Below are positions 14,880 to 26,043 of a stretch of DNA of 64,000 nucleotides, piece by piece. The notes under the pieces are model-generated. The model was not told where the DNA came from. It worked only from the letters and a program-made list of their open reading frames with translations, and searched no databases. Both the position numbers and the translations under genes were made by a program. Origin of the DNA: Paramecium sonneborni (Eukaryota; Ciliophora; Oligohymenophorea; Peniculida; Parameciidae); assembly GCA_905182985.1 (NCBI GenBank), contig CAJJDN010000075.1:423304-487303 (forward strand), given 5' to 3'. Within the stretch, counting starts at the first letter, position 1. Each line of letters opens with the position of its first letter.

Positions 14880-16060
14880 ATAGAGAATTCTGAATTTTAG
14901 ATCCAGAATAAATTAATAAATAAACATATGTTGCCATGAAAATTAAGTGCTTATATAAGGATTATTAGGATATGTTTAATTAGCTTATTGCCAATCTAAC
15001 TTCGTCAAACTATACAATGCATTATAATAACTAGATTCTAAAGATAAATTAAAAAAATATAATTTTGAGATTGATAAAAATACATCGATATATATTTAGA
15101 ATCTAATAAAAAAAGTTAATTAAAAATTTATTTGAACTATAACAATTCCATTAGTTCCATAAATTGTTTAACCCTCAATAGAAGGTTCGTAACTTTAATT
15201 AATGCTAGTGTTATCAGTAGTGTTTAAAAACTCTGATATTAATGTCTAACAAATTTCTAAACTACCGTTTCTATAATTGTATCTCCAGTATAGCAATTAA
15301 AAAAGCAAGGAGAATAGATTTTATCATCATCTTATTGGATTGATTATTTTAAAATGCTTATTCTAGCTTAATCATTTCCATAACCTAAATAAGATACAGA
15401 AAATAATGAAAAATTGCTAACATTGGGATTAACATTTAAAAGAACAAAATCTGAACCAACAAATTGATTATAAGGAAATGCATTTTAAGTTGAAGCTCTT
15501 CCTAAATCAAGTGTCAAAAAAGATTACTAACTTTTTGATCAAGCTAATAAAAAACAGACATCCACAAATACATTCCCTAAAATATTATAAAAATATTTAC
15601 TTCCTCTTATCCAGTGATAATTCTAGCCCATGATTGATTATAATATGATTTGGTCTCCTAAAATATCTATTAGACAGTAAAGATTATTTCATTTTAATCT
15701 AATTATGATTATCTTAATCAAGCAGTAGGTCCAAGCATGATAGGAATGTATTTATATAGCTTTTAGGGTACAACATCATAAATGAAATTAATAAGTGGAT
15801 TTAAGTAATCTTAAATGTCTTCTAAATCATTAGCAAATGAAGCAAGACCAGGCTCTTATTTTTTGTTGTTAGACTTTTTATAATAAAATAAATAATATAC
15901 TGTTTCACTAAGATTGACCATAAGAAAGGTCCAATATAGAACCATAAAATTATGGATTATTACTAAGATCATCATCTAGAGCTAAGAATCGATTTGAATT
16001 AACAGCACAAATCAAGCTAATCAATAAAATCAAGAAACTATCTAAATTTGTATTGTATAA
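14880..16060 (-). pseudogene. decayed apyrase / ecto-NTPDase (GDA1-CD39 family)
   Basis: Apyrase-conserved regions are recognisable in order on the minus strand. They are a signal-peptide-like SFLILLISLICAVNS, then GLASFANDLEDIQ, PIMLGPTA, SWARIITGQEE, and TLDLGRASTQ. The lesions are clear. A TGA replaces the glycine codon right after PIMLGPTA. The frame shifts between the WMSVFYQLD part and TLDLGRAS. The frame shifts again after YTGDTIIE, and once more between the N-terminal part and ETVYYLFYY. One normal 24-nt intron is still visible after GQEE. No in-frame ATG precedes the signal peptide. The family hydrolyses nucleoside di- and triphosphates outside the cell or in the secretory lumen; this copy cannot. 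Confidence 0.82.
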
Positions 16061-16080
16061 ATTTATGTATGCAATTATGA

Positions 16081-16672
16081 TCATGAACTTCTTGATATTT
16101 CATCTTTATTGCAAAATAAAAAAATCATTGTTAAAACCCATATAAATATTATGAAGTAGGTTATAATCAAATAGCTTAAAATGAACATTCTTAGATTTAA
16201 GCATTCCTCATGTTATAAATAGGCATACTAAAAATATGTAAATGTGTAAAATACTGTCAATCCAATTAAAATTACAATGTTAAGAAATAATTCCACTTAA
16301 TCAACTATGTCAAATAATTTAATTTTCCAAGATCCATTTGTTTTATATTGAATTGGTAATTCAATTATCCTTTAAAAATAAATGAATTCTTACAATTTAT
16401 ATCCAGCCATCAAAAATAGCAATATTTCAGTATATAATGACCAAGTATCAATATTATCACATGATTAATCATCTCTTATTTAAAACAAATTAACAATTAC
16501 TATAATGACGAAAGATTAAAAAGAGTAAACCCCAACCTAAATTGTATATGATAGCAAAAATGGTTGATGATAAAGATCGGACAATTTAATCAGAGTTTCT
16601 CTTAGTTTATTCAGTATTTTGCTTAGATGTTGGAATCTCAAATATTTCAGCTTCTTCCTGTTGTTGATTCAT
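16081..16672 (-). CDS. small multi-pass membrane protein, unknown
   Basis: One intron at 16473-16500 (28 nt) splices to 187 residues. The N-terminal 45 residues are polar and acidic (MNQQQEEAEIFEIPTSKQ). Four hydrophobic segments follow (around IFAIIYNLGWGLLFLIF, LYTEILLFLMAGY, LFLNIVILIGLTVFY and SYLIITYFIIFIWVL). The tail ends SRSS. The start lies only 30 bp after the stop of the MIR-domain gene upstream on the same strand. That is unusually tight, so a fused transcript cannot be ruled out, but no intron that would join the two frames is visible. Confidence 0.78.
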
Positions 16673-16702
16673 AAAATAAAACGAATATTTATTATTTATA
16701 AT

Positions 16703-17893
16703 TCAATCAAATAAAGAATCTACATTTTCAACTTACCATATTGTATTTTGTTCTTTTCCTCCCACTAATACAACTTCTCCTTAAAAAGTAGTTTTACTTG
16801 AAGGCCTACTAAGAGCAGCCAAATATTAGTTTGTTTTTATATGTTTAAGTCTAAATGGATATTCAAGAATTAGAGTTTTTAATTCAGGTATACCCTTATC
16901 AACTCCTAAAAATCATAATTCTTTAATACCTTCTATTTAGAATTCAGCTTCCTCTTATACTCCACAATTAACTTCAAGATAATCTTTCTTTTTATTTCTA
17001 GCCCCATTAATATGCATTAATCTCTTTCCTGTTCCAGTATGAGTTAAAAATAATAGAGATTTGTTTAGTATTTGACTAGTTATATCTGTATTACCATCTG
17101 CCAAATCTAATTACCACCAATCATTTTAATCTCTTCTTATAACATATCTCCAAGTTATTTCTTGTTATTTATTTCCATGAGAATATGTGCTAGTATGAGA
17201 ATGTAAAGATCCACCTGTGAAACAATTTCTAATCACCACTCTATCTTAATTATGAACATATTTAAAGTTTCTGGGTCTTATTGGTTTTTCTATATCTACT
17301 TATTGTTCTTTTATAAATATAGATGATCGAACAGATCTAGCTGCCTATAATATATTCTTGTTATACAGGTATTATACTCCAATAATCATTCTAATCTACC
17401 CCTGTAAATCCTGTCACTTCATTAGTATCTTTTGGATTTTTATATTATCTATTATGTGAATGTAAAGCATGATTATCATCAAGAACATTTACAAACTTTA
17501 CTTTGTTCAAATTTATTTCATCAAAGTTTTCAAATCTCAATATGAATTGTTGTTCCCCTGTTCCTTCATATTGATTTGCAACTAGCATTTCACCCTATTT
17601 TGTTACTGGTGATTTATTTCCAATATTGCTTAAATAATCTATATTATTTACCAAGTGATAGTATTTCCAGTTTTTCCATTTCTTATAATAATCATATCCC
17701 CTGGCCAAATTTCAACTTTATCATAATTAGGCTTTTTGAATCCCTAAATAGGTGGACGATACTTTTCTAATATCCATACAGAATTCTAATCTTATTCTTT
17801 TTTAGTTCCCAATAGGTATCTAATAATTCTAAAATGAAAATTACCCATTTTGATAGGATACCTAAGTGTCTGTTAGATAACAATTGGTTTCAT
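16703..17893 (-). CDS. MIR-repeat protein, copy A of a tandem pair
   Basis: Three introns (17629-17651, 17345-17366, 16906-16929) splice to 373 residues. Several MIR motifs are seen, recognisable as a histidine pair followed by a Gln/Trp segment: NHALHSHNRQY with VTGFTGVDQNDYWSI, and GGSLHSHTSTYSHG with QQEITW and DQNDWWQL. A third lies around LLFLTHTGTGKRLMH. MIR beta-trefoils occur in protein O-mannosyltransferases, SDF2 and the IP3 and ryanodine receptors. Here there is no signal peptide, PMT or channel segment, so it looks like a free-standing MIR protein. It aligns along its whole length with the next gene (for example NSVWILEKY against NTVFILEKY, and QGEVVLVGG against QGEIVLTVK). Function is unknown. 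Confidence 0.85.
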
Positions 17894-17962
17894 TATGTTT
17901 AATGTAAACAATATCTTTATGAATTAGAATTTATTATTCCATTAAGATAATTATATTAATAA

Positions 17963-19195
17963 TCAAGCATAAATGGAATCAACTTATTCAATCATCCAAA
18001 TTGTATTGCCATTATTTTTAACAGTTAAAACTATTTCTCCTTATGTAGAACTTCCACTAGAAGGTCTCTCTAGAGCTGCTAAATATAATTATGTAGGAAC
18101 ATGGCAAATTCTAAAAGGTGTTTCAGATTTTAAATTATTCAATTCTTCATCAACATTGATCACTTAATACTATAAATTAATACTTTCAATTCTAAATTCT
18201 TCTGTGGCTTATTTATTACAGCAAACTTCAAAATAATCTCCAGCCTTTACTTTACATCCAGATGAGTGAGTCAAAAATTGTTTAGTTTAGACATGTAACA
18301 GAGAAATTATAGAATGATTTTCTATTAGCTAAATTTATTAATCAGAACTTTGTTAAACACCTTTAATTTTATACATAACCCACCAATCATTTAAATCTCT
18401 AGGCATTTTTTTCCATGTTACTTCTTATTATTTACTTCCACTTTTATATTTAGAAGAATGGGAATGAAGAGTACCCCCAGTAAATGAATTTCTAATAAAC
18501 AATGTGTCTGAAGAACGAATGTCTTAACATCTTCTTGCAACAGGTTCTTATATAATTTGTTACTTAATTAATTCCCTCATTTCTTAAGATATAATATCTA
18601 TAGTCCATGCATCATTTAAATCTCTATCTTTATATGCTGTCACCTCATGATAATGATTCAGATTTTTTAATCTAGATGAATGTGAATGTAAAGCCAAGAA
18701 TGTTTCTGTATTTACTATCCTTTTGTAAGGAGAATTCTCTTCTATATTTTAAATAACAAACACTTATTCTCCTCCTTAATATTTTACATCATTCTATTTA
18801 GCTAATACCATCAAACCTTGTTTAGTTATTGGAGATTTCTCATTTGGAACACTGTAATTATTTTTATTTCATTACCTTGTAACATATTAATTAGAACAAA
18901 AGCTCTTTATTTTTATTAAATCTCCTTATATGATTGGAGTATTAAAATAATTGGGAGTCTTAAAATATGAAAACTATGGAGTATATTTCTCTAAAATAAA
19001 TACAGTATTTGGTGTCTAATTTGTTTATGCACCTAATTAAAGACTTTAATACTAAATTCAAATATAATACCCATATTTATTTTCTATATTAGTGTCTGTT
19101 AAATATATTTGTTAGTTTTTGTGTAAAAATTGAACAAGTTCTAAATGCAAAAATTATTTTTGCTATGCTAATTTGATTTACGATTCTTGCAACAT
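17963..19195 (-). CDS. MIR-repeat protein, copy B of a tandem pair
   Basis: Three introns, including 19044-19070 (27 nt, with an in-frame TGA inside), splice to 386 residues starting MLQESQIKLAQQKQFLH. MIR motifs are FLALHSHSSRL with YKDRDLNDAWTID, GGTLHSHSSKYKSG with QQEVTW and DLNDWWVM, and a third around KQFLTHSSG. It ends TIWMIEQVDSIYA. It has the same order of motifs as copy A, which lies 70 bp downstream, so the pair arose by tandem duplication. The two copies have clearly diverged (many substitutions, different intron positions), so the duplication is not recent. No signal peptide or membrane segment is seen. Biochemical role unknown. Confidence 0.85.
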
Positions 19196-19279
19196 TTTAA
19201 ATTTTATTTACTTATTTTATTAATTATTCAAGCTAATATATCAATAAATCAAATATCTTATTCAAAATTTCAACTTCTG

Positions 19280-19980
19280 TTAGTCTTACTATTACTCATT
19301 TATTAAACTAATATTGATGCTCCATAATGATTTAGATAAATTTTTATTACTTTTTAAGTCTTTCGAAGCTAACTGTCGATTTTAAAGAATAAGAGACATG
19401 AACTTCTTTTGAAATCAATTAAATTAGCTAATTTTATAACTTTATCAAATGATTCATATAATTAATATAGTCTTTCAATGAAAAACTCTACTCCAATATT
19501 TACTTTCATATATTAAGGATATCTTCTTTTATTATTTACAAATCAGGATTCATTTCTTTTCATTTACATTAATTTTTACTATGAACTTTCCAATAATCTC
19601 AATTTACTTCTCCAATTTTTGCTAAATCTTTTATAATTTCTTTCAACAATAAAGCATTTATATTCAAATGATTATTTACTATCACTTTTTAAACTTCTAA
19701 AGTTTATAATTTAAATACTTTTATAAGTGAATAGCTAAAAGAACACTAAAATCTATCAAATATCCAAATTATTCTAAATCAGTTCCTTTCAAAAATTATC
19801 ATATTTCCTTATTTTAATAAAGATTTGACCTTTTAATGACATCAAAGCCCATAACCTACAATTGTTTATCTAAAATATATCTTGCTTTATTGAATATGAA
19901 TATTGTAAAAAAAGATATTAGGGAATTCTAATCTCATATTTTATATTTAATTGAGCTAAATCTTAATATCTTTATAAATG
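19280..19980 (-). pseudogene. decayed gene, family not recognised
   Basis: Coding-like helical stretches occur on the minus strand (for example LNINALLLKEIIKDLAKIG, KVNIGVEFFIERLYQLYES and LANLIDFKRSSCLLFF) but in different frames. They are separated by TGA codons that no GT...AG intron of normal size removes. The best continuous piece is 19285-19495. I therefore read this as a gene losing its function. The repeated helical pattern recalls helical-repeat or FASTK-like proteins, but that is only an impression. Confidence 0.4.
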
Positions 19981-20176
19981 ATTTAAATTTTAGTTAAGAA
20001 ATAATATTTTATAATATTCTTTGATTGCTTCTTGAATATCTGTTTTTACTAATCATAAAAATCGTTTTAGATCAATTGTTTTGAATTTTGCAAATGCTTA
20101 TTTAATTAATATTTATTTTTATATTACTCTTTCCTATAAATTTTTTTCATTTATTTTAATAATTATTAAACTCCGT

Positions 20177-20579
20177 ATGGACACACATAAATATGTTAAA
20201 GCAGGTTTGTTTATTAAATGCATTTTAGGTGAAATTTTTGTAAAGCATCATAAATTTGGTGCAGAGAAAATCCGATTGATTTACATTTTAGATGGCATGC
20301 TCTACTGGACAAAACCTGATGATCTGAGTAAATTAAAGCCTAAAGGGAAGATAAATTTAGAAGTTTGAGTTAGTAAATTAATTTAAGGATATATTGTAAA
20401 TAGAAAATGGGTTGAAAAAAGCAAAGAAATTAAAAGACTTTGATAGGTCGATAAATTGTTTTTCAATCATAACAAAAGAACGAACATTAGAACTTGAAGC
20501 ATCAAACATTCAAATAAAGAATTTGTGGACAAATATCATAAATAATATTTTAAAAAAATAATAGACTCCTTAATAGTGA
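20177..20579 (+). CDS. stand-alone PH-domain protein
   Basis: A single intron at 20363-20387 (25 nt) gives 125 residues, which is one PH domain and little else. The opening strand is KYVKAGLFIKCILGEIFVK. The strand pattern continues through IRLIYILDGMLYWTKP, INCFSIITKERTLELEA and the closing helix IQIKNLWTNIINNILKK. The start chosen is the ATG at 20177 because the PH core begins just after it; an upstream ATG at 20081 adds a hydrophobic, low-complexity leader. The domain is like the PH modules in front of ciliate kinases, so this may be the surviving head of a kinase gene or a genuine mini-adaptor. Confidence 0.72.
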
Positions 20580-20861
20580 AAAAAATTTATTTTATTTATT
20601 ACAATAATTTTAAAATCTTCAAGATTTTTAAATGTAAGAAACTAATTTAAGACAATCTTAATAACAAATACAAATTTCAAGATTTATCATTTTTTTAGCT
20701 CAATTATTAAAAATATTTTAAAATTGTGAATGAGAGAATAAATTTTAATTGAAAAAATATTTTATTACTATTTTTTTATAATTTTTCATACTTTTTTCTC
20801 ACTTTATAATTTTAAAGTTTTATTTTAAATTGAATAAATTAGAATTAATAATATAAATTAG

Positions 20862-21740
20862 ATGAGTATTTCTAATAAAATTTAGGAAAGGCATTCAAGA
20901 AGAGATATGGGTATTAATAAGCAAATTGATATTGTTCTCTAAAGTCCATTGCTTAAGAACTCAATAAAATTAAATCTTGAAAATATTCAAAGATCAAATT
21001 CAGAATAGTTTATAACTCCTTTAAATAATAAATAATCATTAAAATATGCTTAAAATTTATCACATTGTAGTAAAGATGGATTATAATTTGGATTAACAGA
21101 GAGAGAAATAAATTTATGCTCAAACGAATTATAAGTAATGTAATCTCATTGTAAAAATTTATTGGGAGCTACTCTATCAGTTAGAACATCATAATCAAAT
21201 TAATTTTTTTCTCCTAAATAAATTGAATTAAGCAATTTAGAATATGAAAGTCCTAAAATAAGAAAAGATTTTAAATTCAAAGACAAAGAGAATTAAACAA
21301 GTTAAGAAATTTAATAGAAAGTTGAAGAAATGAAAGTTAATTATATAAAATCAAGTGTTACCCTTAATTAATAACTAAATGATAATACAAGGTTATTACA
21401 ATAAATTGATGAATTGAAGAAATAATAATAAAATTTGTCTTAGAATTATGAATTTAAAAAAAAAGAAGAAAGTAACGGAAAGAATAAAAAAGTAGCTATA
21501 AATGTAAAAATAAATAATGCTAAAACTAAGTAATTGATAAACTTAAAATAATAGAATCTTATTGATTTGATAGCAAAATAATAACTTATAATATAAGATT
21601 TATAAAAAAAACTCTAATATGAAAAAACAGAAAAAGAATGCTTAAAATTATTTTGTTAGTCTCCAAAATCAGAAAATTAATTAAATCTCAAATAATAAGA
21701 CGTTAGAAAAAGTTAAACTAAGTTTCATTTTAATAATTGA
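20862..21740 (+). CDS. Gln/Asn-rich coiled-coil protein, unknown
   Basis: The frame is continuous without introns for 292 residues, from MSISNKIQERHSRRDMG to KSQTKFHFNN before TGA. The first 140 residues are polar and rich in Ser/Asn. The second half is heptad-like and Gln-rich (EIQQKVEEMKVNYI, RLLQQIDELKKQQQN, QDLQKKLQYEKTEKECLKL). It follows the PH gene on the same strand after 280 bp of AT-rich spacer. No domain is recognised. Confidence 0.72.
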
Positions 21741-22950
21741 ATTATTTTCGATTGATTTCAATTTAATTTATAGAATAGTATAATTGTTAAAATATGAACT
21801 TTACCATTTTAAATTACTATAAAGCTGAATAGTTAATTAGAGTGATTTTTTATTTAATTCTAAAACAAAAATGAAACATTCAATTAATAAAATATATTAA
21901 TCATTTAATTTTACCAAGAACTACTTCTATTACACTAATTTGGAAATCATAATAATAGAGGCGTTCATAGAATAAATTAAGTGAGTACATAATTGTAGTA
22001 ACGAAATAAAGACGATAATAAAAAAGAGAATACATATAAAGATAAAAAAAATAGTTGAGAAAATCAAAATTCAAGCCACTTTTAAAAGTTTCACAAAAGT
22101 CTCAAATATTTTGAGGTTATACATCAATGAGATCTTAATAATAATAGAGAAAATAAATAAATTCTAAATCATCATCATTGATTAATAATAATAAATAAAT
22201 TTTTTTAAGTCTAGTTTCACTAAATGAATTTCCAAATATTCTTAAAGAGAAGTTAAATAATGAAAAAATTTAATTAATTCAAAATATTGAAGAGCAGTGA
22301 TTAATTTCAAAAAAGTTATAAAACCATTAAAATAAATAGCATTTGCTTAAGCTTTAAATTTATTAGGCTAGATGCTCCATTAAACTTTAGATGCTTAATT
22401 AAAGATATCTAATACAAAAAATATAATAAAAAATTTACAGCAATTATAAAGGATATAATAAATAAATTATAAATATTAAGAAGATTATGTGAAGGAATTA
22501 CTTGAGTAAGACAGACTTTTAAACTTTGGTTTTGATTATTTTATAAAAATAATAAAATTTATAGAGATTAATTTGACAAGATTACATTGGGCTACTAAAA
22601 TATCTCATGTATTATTAATTAAATATCTGTTAAAAATAGGATTTGATATTGATGCTCAAAATCTGATAGGTAAATAAACTTTGTATTTTGTAATAGAATA
22701 GAAAGTTAAAATATTGTTATATCATAGATATAAATAAAATGAAATTAGTTACTAATATAAAACAAAGAAATTGTTTGGAGTACTCAAAAAATTATTTACT
22801 CAAAACTTTGCAAAGAATATCAATAGATTATGTTGCTTTTAGATAAAGCCAAATTGTACAGAATGATAGATTTAAAATAAAGAATATAAATAAAATAGAA
22901 AGCTTTAACTGGATTATTTGATGTTTGATTATAAATTTATAAATTAAAAT
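21741..22950 (+). pseudogene. Gln-rich region with an ankyrin-like segment, gene model unclear
   Basis: Several frames are open in turn. The clearest coding signal is at 22300-22860. It starts with a helical Gln-rich part (FAQALNLLGQMLHQTLDAQ) and passes into an ankyrin-like unit (LTRLHWATKISHVLLIKYLL, then KIGFDIDAQN). Upstream pieces at 22120-22290 and 21890-22090 lie in other frames and cannot be joined by an intron of ordinary length. No good start is found. It may be a pseudogene or a real gene with sequence errors. The next gene (22951) has its own ATG. Confidence 0.35.
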
Positions 22951-24308
22951 ATGTATAAATAATTTATTGATGATGAAGGACAAGAAAGATAAATTTAATA
23001 TTTAATTGATTTAGGTATTGTGTAATATAAGAAAAGGATTTTCTGAGAGTAAAGCAAGAAAAGGAGTAGAATAATTTGGTTATACAATATCTTTAGAAGA
23101 TTTAATTAACAGAATTTTAGACATGAGCGATGATGGTTCAAAAAAATCAAATGGAAACAAAATTAGTTTGATATAATTTTCAGAATCTAGCAGTGAAAAA
23201 AACTCGCCTTTTAACTAACCTTTATAATAATAATAATCTTAATAATAATGTTAGATAAAATAGATTTAATATCCTTAAAGATAAGTGGGCTAGCAATTTC
23301 AATAGCAATAAAAATAATAATAGTAATATTAAGAGTAGTAATAACTCTAATAGAATCAATAACAATTAATCCAACCTTAATAATAGCAATTTATTTACTA
23401 AAATATTTTATAGTATTAATAACCTTTTGATTTTGAAGAGATTGCCTAATGTTAGGTTTGTTTTACATAACCAATATAATGGATTCATTTTGAATGTAAA
23501 CATAAATTCTGTTAGCAATGTGTAATAAAGTATATAAAAGCATCAAGGATAAGAAAATTAGATTAAGTAACTTGTTTATAAGAAGATTGTCATTCCAAAT
23601 TAATTAAAGAAGAAAATCATTTAGTTAGCAATGAATTACTACCTTAAATTGATGTATTTTTAATGATAATTTAGATTGAACCATATAATGAACCAATATG
23701 TTTAAAATGTAAATTACCATAAGTGGCTCATAAATTTAAATTATTTTCAAATGCTTGTGACAATGCAGAATTCACAATTTTAAGTGCCTGTATTAAACAT
23801 GATGAAGAAGGCAATTAATTATAAAGATGTCCTTAATGTGGCATATGGGTTTAAAAATCTAAGGGATGTAATTCAGTTTTATGTTCGTACATTTTTTATT
23901 TATAAAAAGATTAGCTATTGTAAATTTAATTGGTGCTGGTTATGTAGACGATAATGTGATAGTAATCATTATGTGTTTTTTAATCCTGTTGGATGTCCAG
24001 GTTTAGGAGCAGAATAATATACTATTGAATAATATCCTTGGCATAAAATCTGTTGGATTAGAGTAAAAGTAATTTTAATCTATTTCCTTTTAATTTTACT
24101 ATGCATCATTGTATATCCTTTTTTTGTGGCTTAAGTAATTATTCGAAGAATGAACATAATTAATACTCAAGGAAATATATGTTATCGTTTATTGATCTAT
24201 ACTGGAATTGCAATTTTATTTTTAGTCCTATCTTGTTTAGCTATCTTTCCTGGGATTATTATTTTCATTTTTTCATAAAAAGCAAGGCAAATCGTTTTCG
24301 TTGGTTGA
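22951..24308 (+). CDS. UBA-RING-IBR-RING (RBR) E3 ubiquitin ligase with C-terminal membrane anchors
   Basis: RBR ligases pass ubiquitin through a cysteine of the second RING. Introns at 23015-23036 and 23887-23914, plus a probable one at 23654-23674, leave about 428 residues. In order it has a UBA domain (residues 17-50, LIDLGFSESKARKG), a long Gln-rich linker, RING1 (CQVCFTQPIQWIHFECKHKF with CQQCVIKY), an IBR region (CIKHDEEGNQLQRCPQCG), the second RING (CPQCGIWVQKSKGCNSVLC with CWLCRRQC) and two hydrophobic segments near the C-terminus (IYFLLILLCIIVYPFFVAQV; AILFLVLSCLAIFPGIIIFI). The architecture resembles RNF19/RNF144 ligases anchored in the ER or other membranes, with an added UBA. The exact zinc ligands between IBR and RING2 are compressed and need alignment. 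Confidence 0.87.
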
Positions 24309-24352
24309 TTTAAATATATTTTTATAATTTATTATTTAATTAACGAATAAAA

Positions 24353-25981
24353 ATGGGGACATCACAATCTTATGGATATGATTTATCATAATATTAATAT
24401 TTAGATGAAGTCAATGATCCAATTTATGGAGAAGGTAAATTATTTTAAAAACATGAAACTGGAGAAATAATATGTCTTATTGAAAAATTGATCTAAGAGG
24501 AATACAAAAATTCAGAATTATCTATCAAGTTAGATCATCCAAATCTATTAAAAATATATCATTAACAATTTAGTGTTATGAAAGAATTATGTTCATCTAT
24601 CTCAAAATTATCTATCATTTATGAATTTACTAATCTTAATTTAATTGCACATATTAATCATAGAAAAACTAAAAATATTCCATTTACTTAATAACAATTA
24701 TGGGGTTTGTTGCTTTAATTGTTAAATGTATTAAATTATCTTAAATAATTTGAAATTTATCCTTTAGATTTGAAACATATCATGATTTCAAGTTAAGGAT
24801 AAATTAAATTTCATTCCATTTAATCTAAATAAATGAGTAACTACAAAAAATTACTTTACAATTTAACAGAACATATACATCTTTCACCTGAAGAATTAAT
24901 CTGTTTAAAAAGAAGTGACATGATTCTTAATATAGATTTTGAAAAATGTGAATTGTTTTAATTAGCCTTAACTTGTTTATATGCTGCTTCATTAAATGAT
25001 ACAAATGATATATTTGATTTAAGTACATTTTCGTATTCATAAAATGCAATTTAATAAAGGTTACAATAACTTTAATATTCAGGAGAATTTAAGAAAACTC
25101 TAATCTAAATGTTAAGTCATGATCCTTAAAACAGAGGAACTTTTTATTCTTGGTTAAATTAATTATCATAAATAGATGTTGAAAATAATTTGTTATTATT
25201 ATAATTGAAGGACAAGTAGGAAAATAATCTAAAAAAGAATAATTAAAAAGAAATTAATTAATTTTAAGATTATCAAATAGAATATCTGCCTCAAAATTAC
25301 CTCTAAAGACCCCCTGATATTATTTAATCTCAATACTAAATTTCTTTATAATCAAATTAGCCAACTTCAAATGCTCCTCAGGTATTATAACCATAAAAAC
25401 CTTTTCATATAGCAACTCCTGATTAATCTAGAATATCTAAAGAAATAAAAAAATCATAATTATTTCCATAACATTAACATGATAATAACAAAAGTGAATA
25501 ATAATTTTTTCAAGAATCCGGACCAACAGTTTAAACTTAAAATGATGAAAATTTTGATAACGAATAATTCCATTAATAACCTTAAATATAATTAAATCCA
25601 TATCGTAATCCAAATTATTTATCTTATTTACCTCCCAACAATAATTTACCATCCAATAATATTTTACCTTCCAATAATAATTTACCATCCAATAATAATT
25701 TTATGAAAACTTCACAATACCCTCCTCAAATGCCAACATTTTCTTCTCACATATAACCTCAATAGCCATAGAAAGTTTTTAATGTATTGCAATAAAATAA
25801 TTATTATTCTTAATAATAATAATAATTAGTTGAAAAATAATCTTAAATATCATAATAAAGTAAAAAAAGCTAAATAGAAGAGAGGATTGAGTAGGCAGTA
25901 AAATCATCAAAAAGGGCATTGTAATAATTTGATTTTGCTCTTTAATCAGCAACAAAAGGAAGGGTTTCTGATAATATGTGA
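24353..25981 (+). CDS. kinase-like protein without catalytic motifs (predicted pseudokinase) with Gln/Asn/Pro-rich tail
   Basis: There are no introns and the frame runs for 542 residues. The N-terminus MGTSQSYGYD fits an N-myristoylation site. Residues 20-250 follow a protein-kinase fold in outline: a small lobe (IYGEGKLFQKHETGEIICLI), a DHPNLLKIY helix, an E-helix LLLQLLNVLNYL and an LSPEELICLKR activation-segment end like the APE of kinases. However, the lysine of VAIK, the HRD aspartate (the site reads PLDLKHIM) and DFG (KFHSI) are missing. It should not phosphorylate. The tail is Gln/Asn/Pro-rich and includes three near-identical LPSNNN units at 25632-25702. This is a plausible membrane-bound scaffold; function unknown. 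Confidence 0.8.
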
Positions 25982-26043
25982 TATAAGTTAGATATTTATT
26001 AATTTATTTAATTTATCATTTATATAGTTATTAATAAAAATTG

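Noticed and set aside
20081..20176. Upstream ATG extending the PH protein by 32 residues
   Set aside because: The added residues are hydrophobic and AT-driven; the PH core starts just after the second ATG.
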